This document shows, one piece after another, positions 5,729 to 12,620 of a stretch of DNA of 15,712 nt. Source of the stretch: CAZPMO01 sp964587515 (GTDB lineage Bacteria > Pseudomonadota > Alphaproteobacteria > MPNO01); NCBI GenBank assembly GCA_964587515.1, contig CAZPMO010000115.1, positions 1-15,712 of the forward strand, read 5' to 3'. A program made the position numbers and the translations under genes. The first letter of the stretch is position 1. Each line of letters begins with the position of its first letter. The notes under the pieces are model-generated. The model saw only the letters and a list, made by a program, of their open reading frames with translations, had not been told where the DNA came from and did not search any database.

Positions 5729-7245
5729 TCCAGCCGTTGCCTCGCAACCTAAGTGTGGGGGGAAGGGGCGTCAATTCACGGTTTCGCGCTTTGCGCGGGT
5801 CACGGTTTCGCGCATAGCGCTGGCGACGATTGTACCGCTGCTCGCTTCTTGCGGCGGGCTTTCCCTTCCTGGTGAGGTGATTGGAAGCAGCCCGGTGAAT
5901 TTCGGCGGCGTGGTGGCGGACGAACCCCGCGCCGCGCTGGTCGCGCGCGACGTATTGGNNNNNNNNNNAAGGGGGCTCGGCCGCCGACGCGGCGGCGGCG
6001 CTCTACTTCGCGCTTTCCGTGACCTACCCGTCTGCCGCTTCGCTCGGCGGTGGCGGGGTCTGCCTGATTCATAATCGGCGGACGAAAAAGGTCGAGGCGC
6101 TGGATTTCACGGTCGGCGATGGAACCACGATCGGCGTACCGGGCGCGGTGCGCGGCATGTTCGCGCTGCACGCCCGCTATGGGCGGTTGCGGTGGGAGCG
6201 CATCGTTCAGCCGGCGGAAAATCTCGCTCGGTTCGGATTTCCGATTTCCCGCGCGCTGGCGCGGCATCTGGGTGATGGAAATCAGCGCGCCGCGCGCCGT
6301 GCCCGGGACGGCGTTTTGCTTGCCGGCTCGGCCGGCAAGGCCACACGCGAAGGCGACGATCTGCGCCAGATCGAGCTTGCCGCCGTTCTCGGCAACATCC
6401 GTCGAGGCGGCGCCGGCGCGTTCTATAACGGGCTGCTGGCAAAGCAGATCGTATCGGGCACGGTGGCGCTCGGCATTGGTCTGACGCGGCGGGCGCTGAG
6501 ATCATATCGCCCGGTCTGGCGCGAACCGGTGACTGAAAGCGCCGGCGATCATACGGCGTATTTCGCCTCCACCTCCGCCAAGGGAGGCGCGATCGCGGCC
6601 CGTCTTTGGACGGCGTCCGGCGATGGCGGCGTCCCCGTGGACGCCTCTCTCAACGCCTATGGGGCGCTCGCGCGCCCGGCATCCGGTGGGGCGTCCGACC
6701 GGCCACCCGACCTTGCGGTGTCGAGCTTCGGCGTGATCGACAGGGCAGGCGGGGCCGTGGCTTGCGCGGTGACGATGAATGGATTGTTCGGTGCGGACCG
6801 CATGATTTCCGGGACCGGCATCATCGCGGCGCGGCCGCCCCGCCCCGGGGCCGACGGCGGGGTCTCGCTGGCGCCCATGCTGATCGCCAACCCGCATACC
6901 GGTGACGCGTTTTTCGTTGCCGGCGGATCGGGCAACGCAGCCGCGCCCACATCGCTGATTTCGGTTTCCCGCAAGGTGGTGCTCGGCGGGCGCGGGCTGA
7001 GAGACGCGCTGGCCGAGCCCCGTGTTCACGCCGGCAGCGTCAAGGGCGTCGTATTCGTGGAAACCGGCGTCGATCCGGGTGTGATTGAGCGGTTCAAGGG
7101 ACGTGGTCTGCGACAGGTTTCGGTGCCGTCGCTCGCCGAGGTGAACGCCATCCATTGCCCCAAGGGCATCGTCGGTGATCCCAAGGGATGCGCCTATGCC
7201 GTCGATGGGCGCGGCCACGGATTCGCCGCCGTAGCGATCAGATAA
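5706..7245 (+). CDS. Gamma-glutamyltransferase-like lipoprotein, interrupted by an assembly gap
   Basis: This is a diverged member of the gamma-glutamyltranspeptidase (Ntn hydrolase) family, about 510 residues once the gap is bridged. The N-terminus has a hydrophobic stretch ending in a lipobox LLASC (Cys at 5850-5852), so the protein should be a lipidated, exported one. Family landmarks follow: VVADEPRAALVARDVL before the gap, GGSAADAAAALYFALSVTYPSAASLGGGG after it, DGTTIGVPGAVRGM, GRLRWERIVQPAENLARFGFPIS, GAFYNG, then the small-subunit region. There the usual T-T-H before the self-cleavage site is replaced by V-S-S-F (6718-6729), so the canonical threonine nucleophile appears absent and activity is open. 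The frame differs on the two sides of the Ns, as expected from a placeholder gap. The start is weak: ATG at 5706 is the nearest in-frame one, gives a long N-region, and lies within the 5' end of the M48 gene. The aminotransferase follows 15 bases on. Confidence 0.75.
5776..5813 (+). repeat. 14-base direct repeat offset by 24 bases in the signal-peptide region
   Basis: TCACGGTTTCGCGC occurs at 5776-5789 and again at 5800-5813. The 24-base offset keeps frame and makes the protein read TVSRFARVTVSR, an eight-codon duplication just before the hydrophobic core of the lipoprotein signal. Confidence 0.8.
5959..5968. other. Assembly gap of ten Ns
   Basis: Ten Ns replace real sequence within the GGT-like gene. 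The reading frame is phase 0 before and phase +1 after it, so the real missing length must be a multiple of three bases. The family pattern L-x-x-GG suggests about three. Confidence 0.97.
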
Positions 7246-7260
7246 AGGTACGGCGACAGG

Positions 7261-8415
7261 ATGGCCCTGAAGGTTTCCAGGCGCGGCGCGGTGCCACCGT
7301 TTATTGTCATGGATGTTCTGCGCGCGGCCAACGAGCGTGCGCAGGAAGGCGCCGACATCGTGCATCTCGAGGTCGGCCAGCCCGGCACGCCGGCGCCGCG
7401 CGGCGTGATCGAGGCGGCCAAGGCGGCCCTTGAAGGCGATCGGCTCGGCTATACCGAAGCCCTCGGCCTGCCGCCGCTGCGCCAGCGCATCGCCGACCAT
7501 TACCAGACCATGTACGGCGTCGAGATCGCGCCCGAACGCGTCGTCGTGACCACGGGATCCTCGGGCGGATTCGTCCTCGCTTTCCTCGCCGCGTTCGATG
7601 TCGGCGATCGGGTGGCGCTGGCCGATCCAAGCTATCCCGCCTATCGCAATATCCTGCTGGCGCTGGGGGTCGAGCCGGTCTGTCTGCCGTCCGGTCCCGA
7701 GACCCGTTTCCAGCCAACGGTCGAACTGCTGGAGGCCGCTGGCGGCAAGCTCGACGGGTTGATCGTCGCGAGCCCGTCGAACCCATCCGGCACCATGCTC
7801 GGCGAGGACGAGTTGAGCGCCCTGGTGGACTATTGCCGGGCACGGGATATACGGCTGATTTCGGATGAGATCTATCATGGCGTCACCTATACGATGCCGT
7901 CGACCACCGCGCTGCGTTTTACCGACCAGGCGGTGGTGATCAACAGTTTTTCCAAATATTTTTCGATGACGGGCTGGCGGATCGGCTGGATGGTGTTGCC
8001 CGACGACCTCGACCGCTCGGTGGAATGCCTCAAGCAGAACCTGTTCATCTCCGCGCCCACCCTGTCACAGCATGCGGCGGCCGCGGCCTTTGATTGCACC
8101 GAGGAACTCGACGACAACGTCGCCGCCTACGCCGCCAATCGGGCGCTGTTGCTGGAGGAACTTCCCAAGGTAGGCTTCGAACGCCTCGCCCCGGCCGACG
8201 GCGCCTTCTACATTTATGCGGATGTTTCGAACTTGACCAATGACAGCGAGGCGTTCTGTCGGCGGATGCTGATGGAGGCCGGGGTGGCGACGGCGCCCGG
8301 CAATGATTTCGATACCGGACGGGGACGGGGCTATCTGCGTATCTCTTTCGCCGGCCCGATGGAAGACATGGAGAAGGCGATCTCCCGCCTCGCCGATTGG
8401 AAAATTCCACGCTAA
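7261..8415 (+). CDS. Class I/II PLP-dependent aminotransferase
   Basis: This is a fold-type I aminotransferase of the aspartate-aminotransferase superfamily, 384 residues, cytoplasmic. Landmarks are VGQPGTPAP near residue 38, a YTEALGLPPLRQRIA substrate segment, TTGSSGG (97-103) for PLP phosphate contact, ADPSYPAY, SPSNPSG with Asn174, SDEIYHG with Asp202 and Tyr205, SFSKYFSMTGWRIGW with PLP lysine K232, and a YLRISFA segment with the carboxylate-binding arginine. The substrate cannot be told from sequence alone. ATG at 7261 has only a poor ribosome site (AAAGG about a dozen bases upstream), and the gene begins 15 bases after the GGT-like stop, so translation may depend on the upstream gene. 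If the two work together, peptide or glutathione-derived amino acids are possible substrates, but that is conjecture. Confidence 0.92.
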   Translation: MALKVSRRGAVPPFIVMDVLRAANERAQEGADIVHLEVGQPGTPAPRGVIEAAKAALEGDRLGYTEALGLPPLRQRIADHYQTMYGVEIAPERVVVTTGSSGGFVLAFLAAFDVGDRVALADPSYPAYRNILLALGVEPVCLPSGPETRFQPTVELLEAAGGKLDGLIVASPSNPSGTMLGEDELSALVDYCRARDIRLISDEIYHGVTYTMPSTTALRFTDQAVVINSFSKYFSMTGWRIGWMVLPDDLDRSVECLKQNLFISAPTLSQHAAAAAFDCTEELDDNVAAYAANRALLLEELPKVGFERLAPADGAFYIYADVSNLTNDSEAFCRRMLMEAGVATAPGNDFDTGRGRGYLRISFAGPMEDMEKAISRLADWKIPR

Positions 8416-8480
8416 AACCCGGTTTGAATTTATGACCTGTTTATTACCGCTCGATCACTTGGAGCGGCGACGAACGATCC

Positions 8481-8497
8481 GCGAATTTTAAATTCGC
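8481..8497. repeat. Perfect 8-bp inverted repeat, AT-rich centre
   Basis: GCGAATTT and AAATTCGC flank a single T. It could be an operator or part of the aminotransferase 3' end; there is no T-run to make it a terminator. Confidence 0.4.
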
Positions 8498-8741
8498 CGT
8501 TCGACAGTTTCGCCGGACGATTAGTTTGCGCGTTCGCGACGCGGCGCCAATTCGGATCACGGTTTCGCCGAATCAATGCGCGCGCGTCCGCAACGCTAGT
8601 CTCAGCGCGGGTTTGCGGCTGGTCGAATAATGCGCGACGAATTCGGACGCATCGCACGCGATGTCAAATAGTCGTGCCGGGACAATGGGTTAGCCTTACT
8701 CTTTGTTAACACCTTTCAACTACTTGTCGGTAATTGAAGAA

Positions 8742-8763
8742 CGTCCCCGGGGACGGTTTTCTT
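8742..8763 (+). terminator. Terminator-like hairpin in the leader of the histone-like gene
   Basis: CGTCCCCGGGGACG (8742-8755) is a perfect palindrome that folds as a 5-bp stem with a CCGG loop. It is followed by GTTTTCTT. It lies 27 bases before the ATG at 8790. It could end transcription arriving from upstream or act as an attenuator if the promoter lies farther upstream. The stem is short, so strength is uncertain. Confidence 0.45.
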
Positions 8764-8789
8764 ATTGCCAATGTTGAAGGAGCAGTTAC

Positions 8790-9020
8790 ATGGCTGCGAA
8801 GACGACCGCGAAGAAGCGCGTCGTCCGCAAGTCCACGGCTCGCAAGTCGACCGCGAAGAAGCGCGTCGTCCGCAAGTCCACTGCCAAGAAGAGCACGGCT
8901 CGCAAATCGACCGCTAAGAAGCGGACGGTTCGCAAGTCTGCTGTTATTCGCAAGTTCCCCGCGAAGAAGCGGGTTGTTGCGAGGCGCTCTTCCAGGCGCA
9001 CGATCCGGAGGGCTGCTTAG
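8790..9020 (+). CDS. Short histone H1-like, Lys/Arg/Ala-rich DNA-binding protein
   Basis: The 76-residue product is made almost wholly of Lys, Arg, Ala, Ser, Thr and Val, arranged in repeats such as KSTAKKRVVRKSTA. It has no hydrophobic core or membrane segment. Such proteins resemble the C-terminal tail of eukaryotic histone H1 and bacterial H1-like proteins (HctB, AlgP tail, BpH1), which bind and compact DNA without a fixed fold; a nucleoid-associated role is therefore likely but inferred. The start is very well supported: AAGGAG at 8777-8782 is seven bases before ATG. The gene has its own strong terminator 79 bases after the stop, so it is a single-gene unit. The repeats are conserved at DNA level, with a 34-base exact duplication, which points to growth by slippage or recombination and makes length variation between strains likely. 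Confidence 0.85.
   Translation: MAAKTTAKKRVVRKSTARKSTAKKRVVRKSTAKKSTARKSTAKKRTVRKSAVIRKFPAKKRVVARRSSRRTIRRAA
8803..8881 (+). repeat. 34-base exact direct repeat within the histone-like gene
   Basis: Bases 8803-8836 recur exactly at 8848-8881, an offset of 45 bases or 15 codons. Both copies encode the TAKKRVVRKST unit. Shorter copies of the KSTA(K/R)K unit continue to about 8945. Confidence 0.9.
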
Positions 9021-9098
9021 CCTTTCCGAAGGTGTTTCCCGGCGCTCCTCCGTGGGCGTCGCGGCAATCACCGTGCGTCGATTGAGACGCGAAGAGAG

Positions 9099-9130
9099 CG
9101 GCGGCCTTCAGGGCCGCCGTCTTTCTTTTT
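9099..9130 (+). terminator. Rho-independent terminator of the histone-like gene
   Basis: CGGCGGCC (9099-9106) pairs perfectly with GGCCGCCG (9112-9119) around a five-base TTCAG loop. A T-rich run, TCTTTCTTTTT, follows directly. This is a textbook intrinsic terminator. Confidence 0.92.
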
Positions 9131-9157
9131 GGAGTGATGCGCGAACAGCCTTCGCGC

Positions 9158-9186
9158 TTGACGATGGCGGGCATCGTCGCTATCTG
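9158..9186 (+). promoter_or_regulatory. Promoter of the tRNA-Met gene
   Basis: TTGACG (9158-9163) and TATCTG (9181-9186) are separated by 17 bases. The expected start of transcription, near 9193, is about five bases before the mature tRNA 5' end. It sits just after the upstream terminator. Confidence 0.65.
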
Positions 9187-9197
9187 ATGCGCGGTGT

Positions 9198-9274
9198 GGC
9201 TGGGTAGCTCAGCTGGCTAGAGCGCGGCACTCATAATGCCGAGGTCGGGTGTTCAAGTCACCCCCCAGCTACCA
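9198..9274 (+). tRNA. tRNA-Met (anticodon CAT), probably elongator
   Basis: All cloverleaf parts are present in 77 bases: acceptor GGCTGGG/CCCAGCT with a G1-U72 pair; TA at positions 8-9; D arm GCTC/GAGC; anticodon arm CGGCA/TGCCG with loop CTCATAA and anticodon CAT at 9232-9234; five-base variable loop; T arm GGGTG/CACCC with loop TTCAAGT; discriminator A and encoded CCA. The G1-U72 pair, rather than a C1-A72 type mismatch, argues against initiator tRNA. A CAT anticodon can also belong to the lysidine-modified tRNA-Ile2; the overall sequence looks more like elongator Met of alphaproteobacteria, but I cannot exclude Ile2. No clear terminator follows; mnmA converges 24 bases downstream. Confidence 0.93.
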
Positions 9275-9298
9275 CTCCTTCGACCTCCATACGCCTGA

Positions 9299-10423
9299 TC
9301 AAGCCGTGACCATCGCGGGTTCGCGCTGGATCCAGCCGCCGCCGAGGACGCGGTCGCCGTCATAGAAGACGCAGGCCTGGCCGGGGGCCGCGGCGGGTTC
9401 GGGCGCCGCCAGTTCGACCACCGCGCCGCCGTTCGCCTCGGGTCGGAGCGTGCCGGCGACCGGGGGCTGGGTCGAGCGTAGCTTGACCGTCAGCGCCGCG
9501 CCGTCGGCGGGCATCGGGGTCCGGCCCAACCAGTTGACGCCGCACAACCGAATAGCGGTTCGGCCCAGCGCCGCGCGGGGGCCCACCACCACGCGTCGGG
9601 TTTCGGGCTCGATCCTCAGCACATAATAAGGCTCGTCGACACTGTCGAGGCGCAGGCCGCGGCGTTGGCCGACGGTGAAGTTGATCACGCCGTCATGGCG
9701 GCCCAGCACGGACCCGCGCGCATCCACGATCTCGCCGGGATCGGCCGCGCCGGGCCGCAGCCGGGCGACGATGGCCGCGTAGTCGCCGTTTGGGACGAAG
9801 CAGATGTCCTGGCTGTCGGGCTTTTCGGCGATCGCGAGGCCGAGGCGGGCGGCGTCGGCCCGCACCGCGTCCTTTTCCATGCCGCCCAGCGGGAAGCGCA
9901 GATAATCGAGCTGGTCGGCCGTGGTGGCGAACAGGAAATAGCTCTGGTCGCGGCTGGCGTCCTTGCCCCGGTGCAGCTCGATTGCGTGGTCCCCGGCGAT
10001 GCGGCGCACGTAATGGCCGGTCGCCAGCGCGTCGGCGCCGAGATCGCGCGCGGTCTTCACCAGATCGCGAAACTTGACCGTCTGGTTGCACATCACGCAG
10101 GGGATCGGCGTTTCGCCGTTCACGTAGGCGTCGGCGAAGGCGTCGATGACCTCGGCGCGGAAGCGGCTTTGATAGTTGAGCACGTAATGGGGAAAGCCCA
10201 GGGTCTCGGCGGCCTGGCGCGCATCATGGATGTCCTGGCCGGCGCAGCAGGCCCCCTTGCGCGCCACCGCCGCGCCATGGTCGTAGAGCTGGAGCGTGAT
10301 GCCGACAACGTCGTAGCCCTGCTCCGCCAGCAGCCCCGCCGTGACCGAGGAATCGACCCCGCCCGACATGGCGACCACGACGCGCGTCGCCGCCGGCGGC
10401 TTATCTAGACCGAGTAAGTTCAT
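9299..10423 (-). CDS. mnmA: tRNA-specific 2-thiouridylase
   Basis: MnmA adenylates and thiolates U34 of tRNA-Lys, -Glu and -Gln to make 2-thiouridine, taking sulfur that starts as a cysteine desulfurase persulfide. The 374-residue length is typical. The PP-loop motif SGGVDSS is at residues 20-26. The catalytic pair is Cys109, in IPCVMCN, and Cys208, in DSQDICFVPNGDY. GHYVRR, RDQSYFLF and a C-terminal beta-barrel region ending in ACVFYDGDRVLGGGWI are also present. The start is ATG at 10423 with no clear ribosome site. The gene lies 47 bases after tenA and is last in the desulfurase-ferredoxin-tenA-mnmA series, so its supply of sulfur donor may be co-expressed. Confidence 0.96.
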   Translation of the reverse strand: MNLLGLDKPPAATRVVVAMSGGVDSSVTAGLLAEQGYDVVGITLQLYDHGAAVARKGACCAGQDIHDARQAAETLGFPHYVLNYQSRFRAEVIDAFADAYVNGETPIPCVMCNQTVKFRDLVKTARDLGADALATGHYVRRIAGDHAIELHRGKDASRDQSYFLFATTADQLDYLRFPLGGMEKDAVRADAARLGLAIAEKPDSQDICFVPNGDYAAIVARLRPGAADPGEIVDARGSVLGRHDGVINFTVGQRRGLRLDSVDEPYYVLRIEPETRRVVVGPRAALGRTAIRLCGVNWLGRTPMPADGAALTVKLRSTQPPVAGTLRPEANGGAVVELAAPEPAAAPGQACVFYDGDRVLGGGWIQREPAMVTA

Positions 10424-10470
10424 GGCCGGGAATATAGGGGTTCACGCCGCGCGGGCAAGGTCGTCGAGCT

Positions 10471-11157
10471 TCAGTCGGCGAGGGTCAGGCCCATGTCCCA
10501 GAAGCGGGTCTCGAGGCGCGTCGCGCGGCCGAAGGTCTCGACCAGCGCCTCCAGGCGCCGGGCGCCGCCGCGCGACGCCGCCAACCGGTCGAGCAGCGCG
10601 ACCTCGGCGGCGGCCACTTCCTGGTAGTCCGCGCCGGCATACATCTCGATCCACTCCGCGTAGTCGTTGCCCTCGATCACGGTCGCCGGATCGGCGGCCA
10701 GCGCCCGGCCGATCTCGCCATAGCCCACCACGCAGGGCGCCAGCGCCACATGCAGATCCAGCAGATCGCCCGCCATGCCGGCCTCCAGCACATAGCGCGT
10801 ATAGGCCACCGTCGCCGAGGCTTCCGGCGTCGCCGCGAGCTCGGCCTCGGTGATGCCCCAGCGGCCGCAATAGGCCACGTGCAGCGCCATTTCGGTATCG
10901 ACGATGGCGGCCACCGAGCGCGACGCGGCGCGGATGTCGTCGAGCGTGTCGGATTTGTAGGCGGCCAGCCCATAGGCGCGGGCGAACTGGATCAGGAACA
11001 GATAATCCTGGGCCAGATAGTGCCGGAAACAGTCGCGGGGCAGGGTGCCGTCCGCCAGCCGGCGCACGAACTCGTGGCGCGTATAGCTCTCCCAGTCGGC
11101 CGCGCAGCGTGCGCGCAGCGTCGCGAACAGGCCCTGGTCGTCAGGGTGGTCGGCCAC
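10471..11157 (-). CDS. tenA: TenA family aminopyrimidine aminohydrolase / thiaminase II
   Basis: TenA hydrolyses aminopyrimidine breakdown products of thiamine so that the HMP moiety can be salvaged; some members also split thiamine. The 228-residue all-helical protein has the expected active-site pieces: HYLAQDYLFL with Asp51 (equivalent to B. subtilis Asp44), APCVVGYGEIG with nucleophile Cys142, and a C-terminal LETRFWDMGL with Glu216. The start is GTG at 11157, placed three bases after the ferredoxin stop, so translation is probably coupled. No thiamine biosynthesis gene or THI-box-like leader is seen nearby; membership in a sulfur-transfer cluster is noteworthy, because thiazole synthesis also uses desulfurase sulfur. 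Confidence 0.93.
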   Translation of the reverse strand: MADHPDDQGLFATLRARCAADWESYTRHEFVRRLADGTLPRDCFRHYLAQDYLFLIQFARAYGLAAYKSDTLDDIRAASRSVAAIVDTEMALHVAYCGRWGITEAELAATPEASATVAYTRYVLEAGMAGDLLDLHVALAPCVVGYGEIGRALAADPATVIEGNDYAEWIEMYAGADYQEVAAAEVALLDRLAASRGGARRLEALVETFGRATRLETRFWDMGLTLAD

Positions 11158-11160
11158 GGC

Positions 11161-11493
11161 TCAATCGTCCATCTGGTTGAAGGTTTCGGCCGGCAGGTTC
11201 AGGACGATGCCGTCGAGCGCCTCGGTAATCACGATCTGGCAGCCGAGCCGCGAGTTGGGCTGCACCCCCCAGGCGAGGTCGAGCATGTCTTCCTCCTCCT
11301 CGGTCGCCGGTTCCAGCCGGTCGATGAACTCGGCGTCGACGATCACATGACAGGTCGAGCACGCCAGCGAGCCCTCGCAGGCGCCTTCGATCCCGATATC
11401 GTTATCCCAGGCAATGTCGAGCACCGTCTTGCCGGTGGGCGCATCGAAATCGCGGCGCACGCCGTCGGCGCTGACGAAGGTCACGCGGGGCAT
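11161..11493 (-). CDS. Adrenodoxin-type 2Fe-2S ferredoxin
   Basis: The 110-residue protein is an ISC/adrenodoxin-type ferredoxin, an electron carrier in Fe-S assembly or in oxygenase systems. Cluster ligands fit the C-x5-C-x2-C...C pattern: Cys39, Cys45, Cys48 and Cys85, in GACEGSLACSTCHV and RLGCQIV. The acidic EEEEDMLDLAWGVQPNSRL between them is typical. The start is ATG at 11493, the point where protein-like sequence begins; a longer open frame upstream only reads the 3' end of the desulfurase gene in another phase. It begins four bases after the desulfurase stop. The placing beside a cysteine desulfurase suggests a role in Fe-S cluster biogenesis, but scaffold genes (iscU, iscA, hscAB) are not adjacent. 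Confidence 0.95.
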   Translation of the reverse strand: MPRVTFVSADGVRRDFDAPTGKTVLDIAWDNDIGIEGACEGSLACSTCHVIVDAEFIDRLEPATEEEEDMLDLAWGVQPNSRLGCQIVITEALDGIVLNLPAETFNQMDD

Positions 11494-11497
11494 GGCG

Positions 11498-12613
11498 TCA
11501 GGCGGCCCGGGCGCCGGCGCGGCGGTACAGCTCGTCCCAGGCGGCGACGAACCGGTCGATATGCTCGGGCCGGCTGGCCCAACCCAGGCTGACCCGGACC
11601 GCCGTGACCGCCAGATCATCGGCGACCCCCATGGCGGTCAGCACATAGGGCGGCTCCACCTTGCCGGCCGAGCACGCCGAGCCGGCGCTGATGCAGATCC
11701 CCGCGAGGTCCATGGCGATCACCTGGGTCTCGCTGGAAACGCCCGGCATGGTGAATTTCGCGGTGTTGGGCAGCCGCGCCGCGCCCTCGCCGAACACCGT
11801 CACTTCCGGCGCTATGGCGCGCACCCGGCTTTCCAGCGCATCACGCAGCTCGGCCAGCCGCGCGAAATCGTCGAGCGCGCCGGCCGCGAGCCGCGCCGCG
11901 ACGCCCAGCCCGACGATGCCGGCCACGTTTTCGGTGCCGGCGCGCAAGGAGCGTTCCTGTCCGCCGCCGTGGATGAAACGCCCGATGGCGTCCGGCGCGC
12001 GCAGCACCAGCGCGCCGACCCCCTGCGGGCCGGCGAATTTATGCGCCGACAGCGCGTAGCTGTCGGCACCCAGGCCCGCCACATCGACGGGAATTTTGCC
12101 GACCGCCTGGACCGCATCGCAATGGACCAGCGCGCCGTGGCGATGGGCCAGCGCCGCGATTTCGGCGACCGGCTGGATGACGCCGGTCTCGTTGTTGGCC
12201 AGCATCACCGAGACCATGGCGGGCGCCCCGTCGGCGATAAGAAGCGCCTCCAGCGCCTCGAGATCGACCGTACCGTCGCCGCCGACCGGCGCAAGCGCGG
12301 CGTCCGGCCGCGTGTTCAGGACCGATTCATGTTCGATGGTGGAGGCGATCACGCGGCGGCTTCCGGCGGCGCGCAAGGCCTGGTTGTTGGCCTCTGTGCC
12401 GCTTCCCGTAAACACGATCTGGGACGCCTCGGCGCCGATCAGGGCGGCGAGGGTGACGCGGGCGTCCTCGACGCGGGACCGCGCCTTGCGGCCCATCGAA
12501 TGGATCGAGGATGCGTTGCCGCCCTCGCGCAGGGTCTCGGCAACCGCTTCCGCGACCTCCGGCCGCGCCGGGGCGGTCGCGTTGTAGTCGAGATAGATCA
12601 TTTTTTCAGCCAT
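11498..12613 (-). CDS. Cysteine desulfurase (NifS/IscS class)
   Basis: This PLP enzyme releases sulfur from cysteine as an enzyme-bound persulfide for Fe-S clusters and thio-modifications. In 371 residues it shows MIYLDYNATAP, GSGTEANNQAL (70-80), STIEHESV with His95, HCDAVQAVGKI, SAHKFAGPQG with PLP lysine K192, and AGSACSAGKVEP with catalytic Cys314. It is shorter than E. coli IscS (404) and lacks its extended C-terminal tail for IscU binding, resembling a second NifS-like group common in alphaproteobacteria; I therefore give no symbol. ATG at 12613 is used; an internal ATG at 12601 (MIYLDYN) is possible. It is the first of four closely packed minus-strand genes and its promoter may leave almost no leader. 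Confidence 0.93.
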   Translation of the reverse strand: MAEKMIYLDYNATAPARPEVAEAVAETLREGGNASSIHSMGRKARSRVEDARVTLAALIGAEASQIVFTGSGTEANNQALRAAGSRRVIASTIEHESVLNTRPDAALAPVGGDGTVDLEALEALLIADGAPAMVSVMLANNETGVIQPVAEIAALAHRHGALVHCDAVQAVGKIPVDVAGLGADSYALSAHKFAGPQGVGALVLRAPDAIGRFIHGGGQERSLRAGTENVAGIVGLGVAARLAAGALDDFARLAELRDALESRVRAIAPEVTVFGEGAARLPNTAKFTMPGVSSETQVIAMDLAGICISAGSACSAGKVEPPYVLTAMGVADDLAVTAVRVSLGWASRPEHIDRFVAAWDELYRRAGARAA

Positions 12614-12620
12614 AAATGTG

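Larger units (their letters stand above)
8416..8789. other. 374-base gene-poor region upstream of the histone-like gene
   Basis: No convincing coding frame occurs here; short open frames are out of keeping with neighbouring codon use. It holds a perfect palindrome at 8481-8497, several Ts and TTAA steps close to 8700, a terminator-like hairpin at 8742-8763, and a strong ribosome site AAGGAG at 8777-8782 for the next gene. No clear -35/-10 pair could be fixed. Confidence 0.6.

Noticed and set aside
6502..7878. Long minus-strand open frame of 458 codons opposite the GGT-like and aminotransferase genes
   Set aside because: It spans two genes with strong family motifs on the plus strand and its own translation has no family pattern; a codon-bias shadow.
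8790..9020. Repeats in the histone-like gene considered as a CRISPR array or non-coding satellite
   Set aside because: Repeats are in codon multiples with no unique spacers, keep one open frame, and follow a strong ribosome site.
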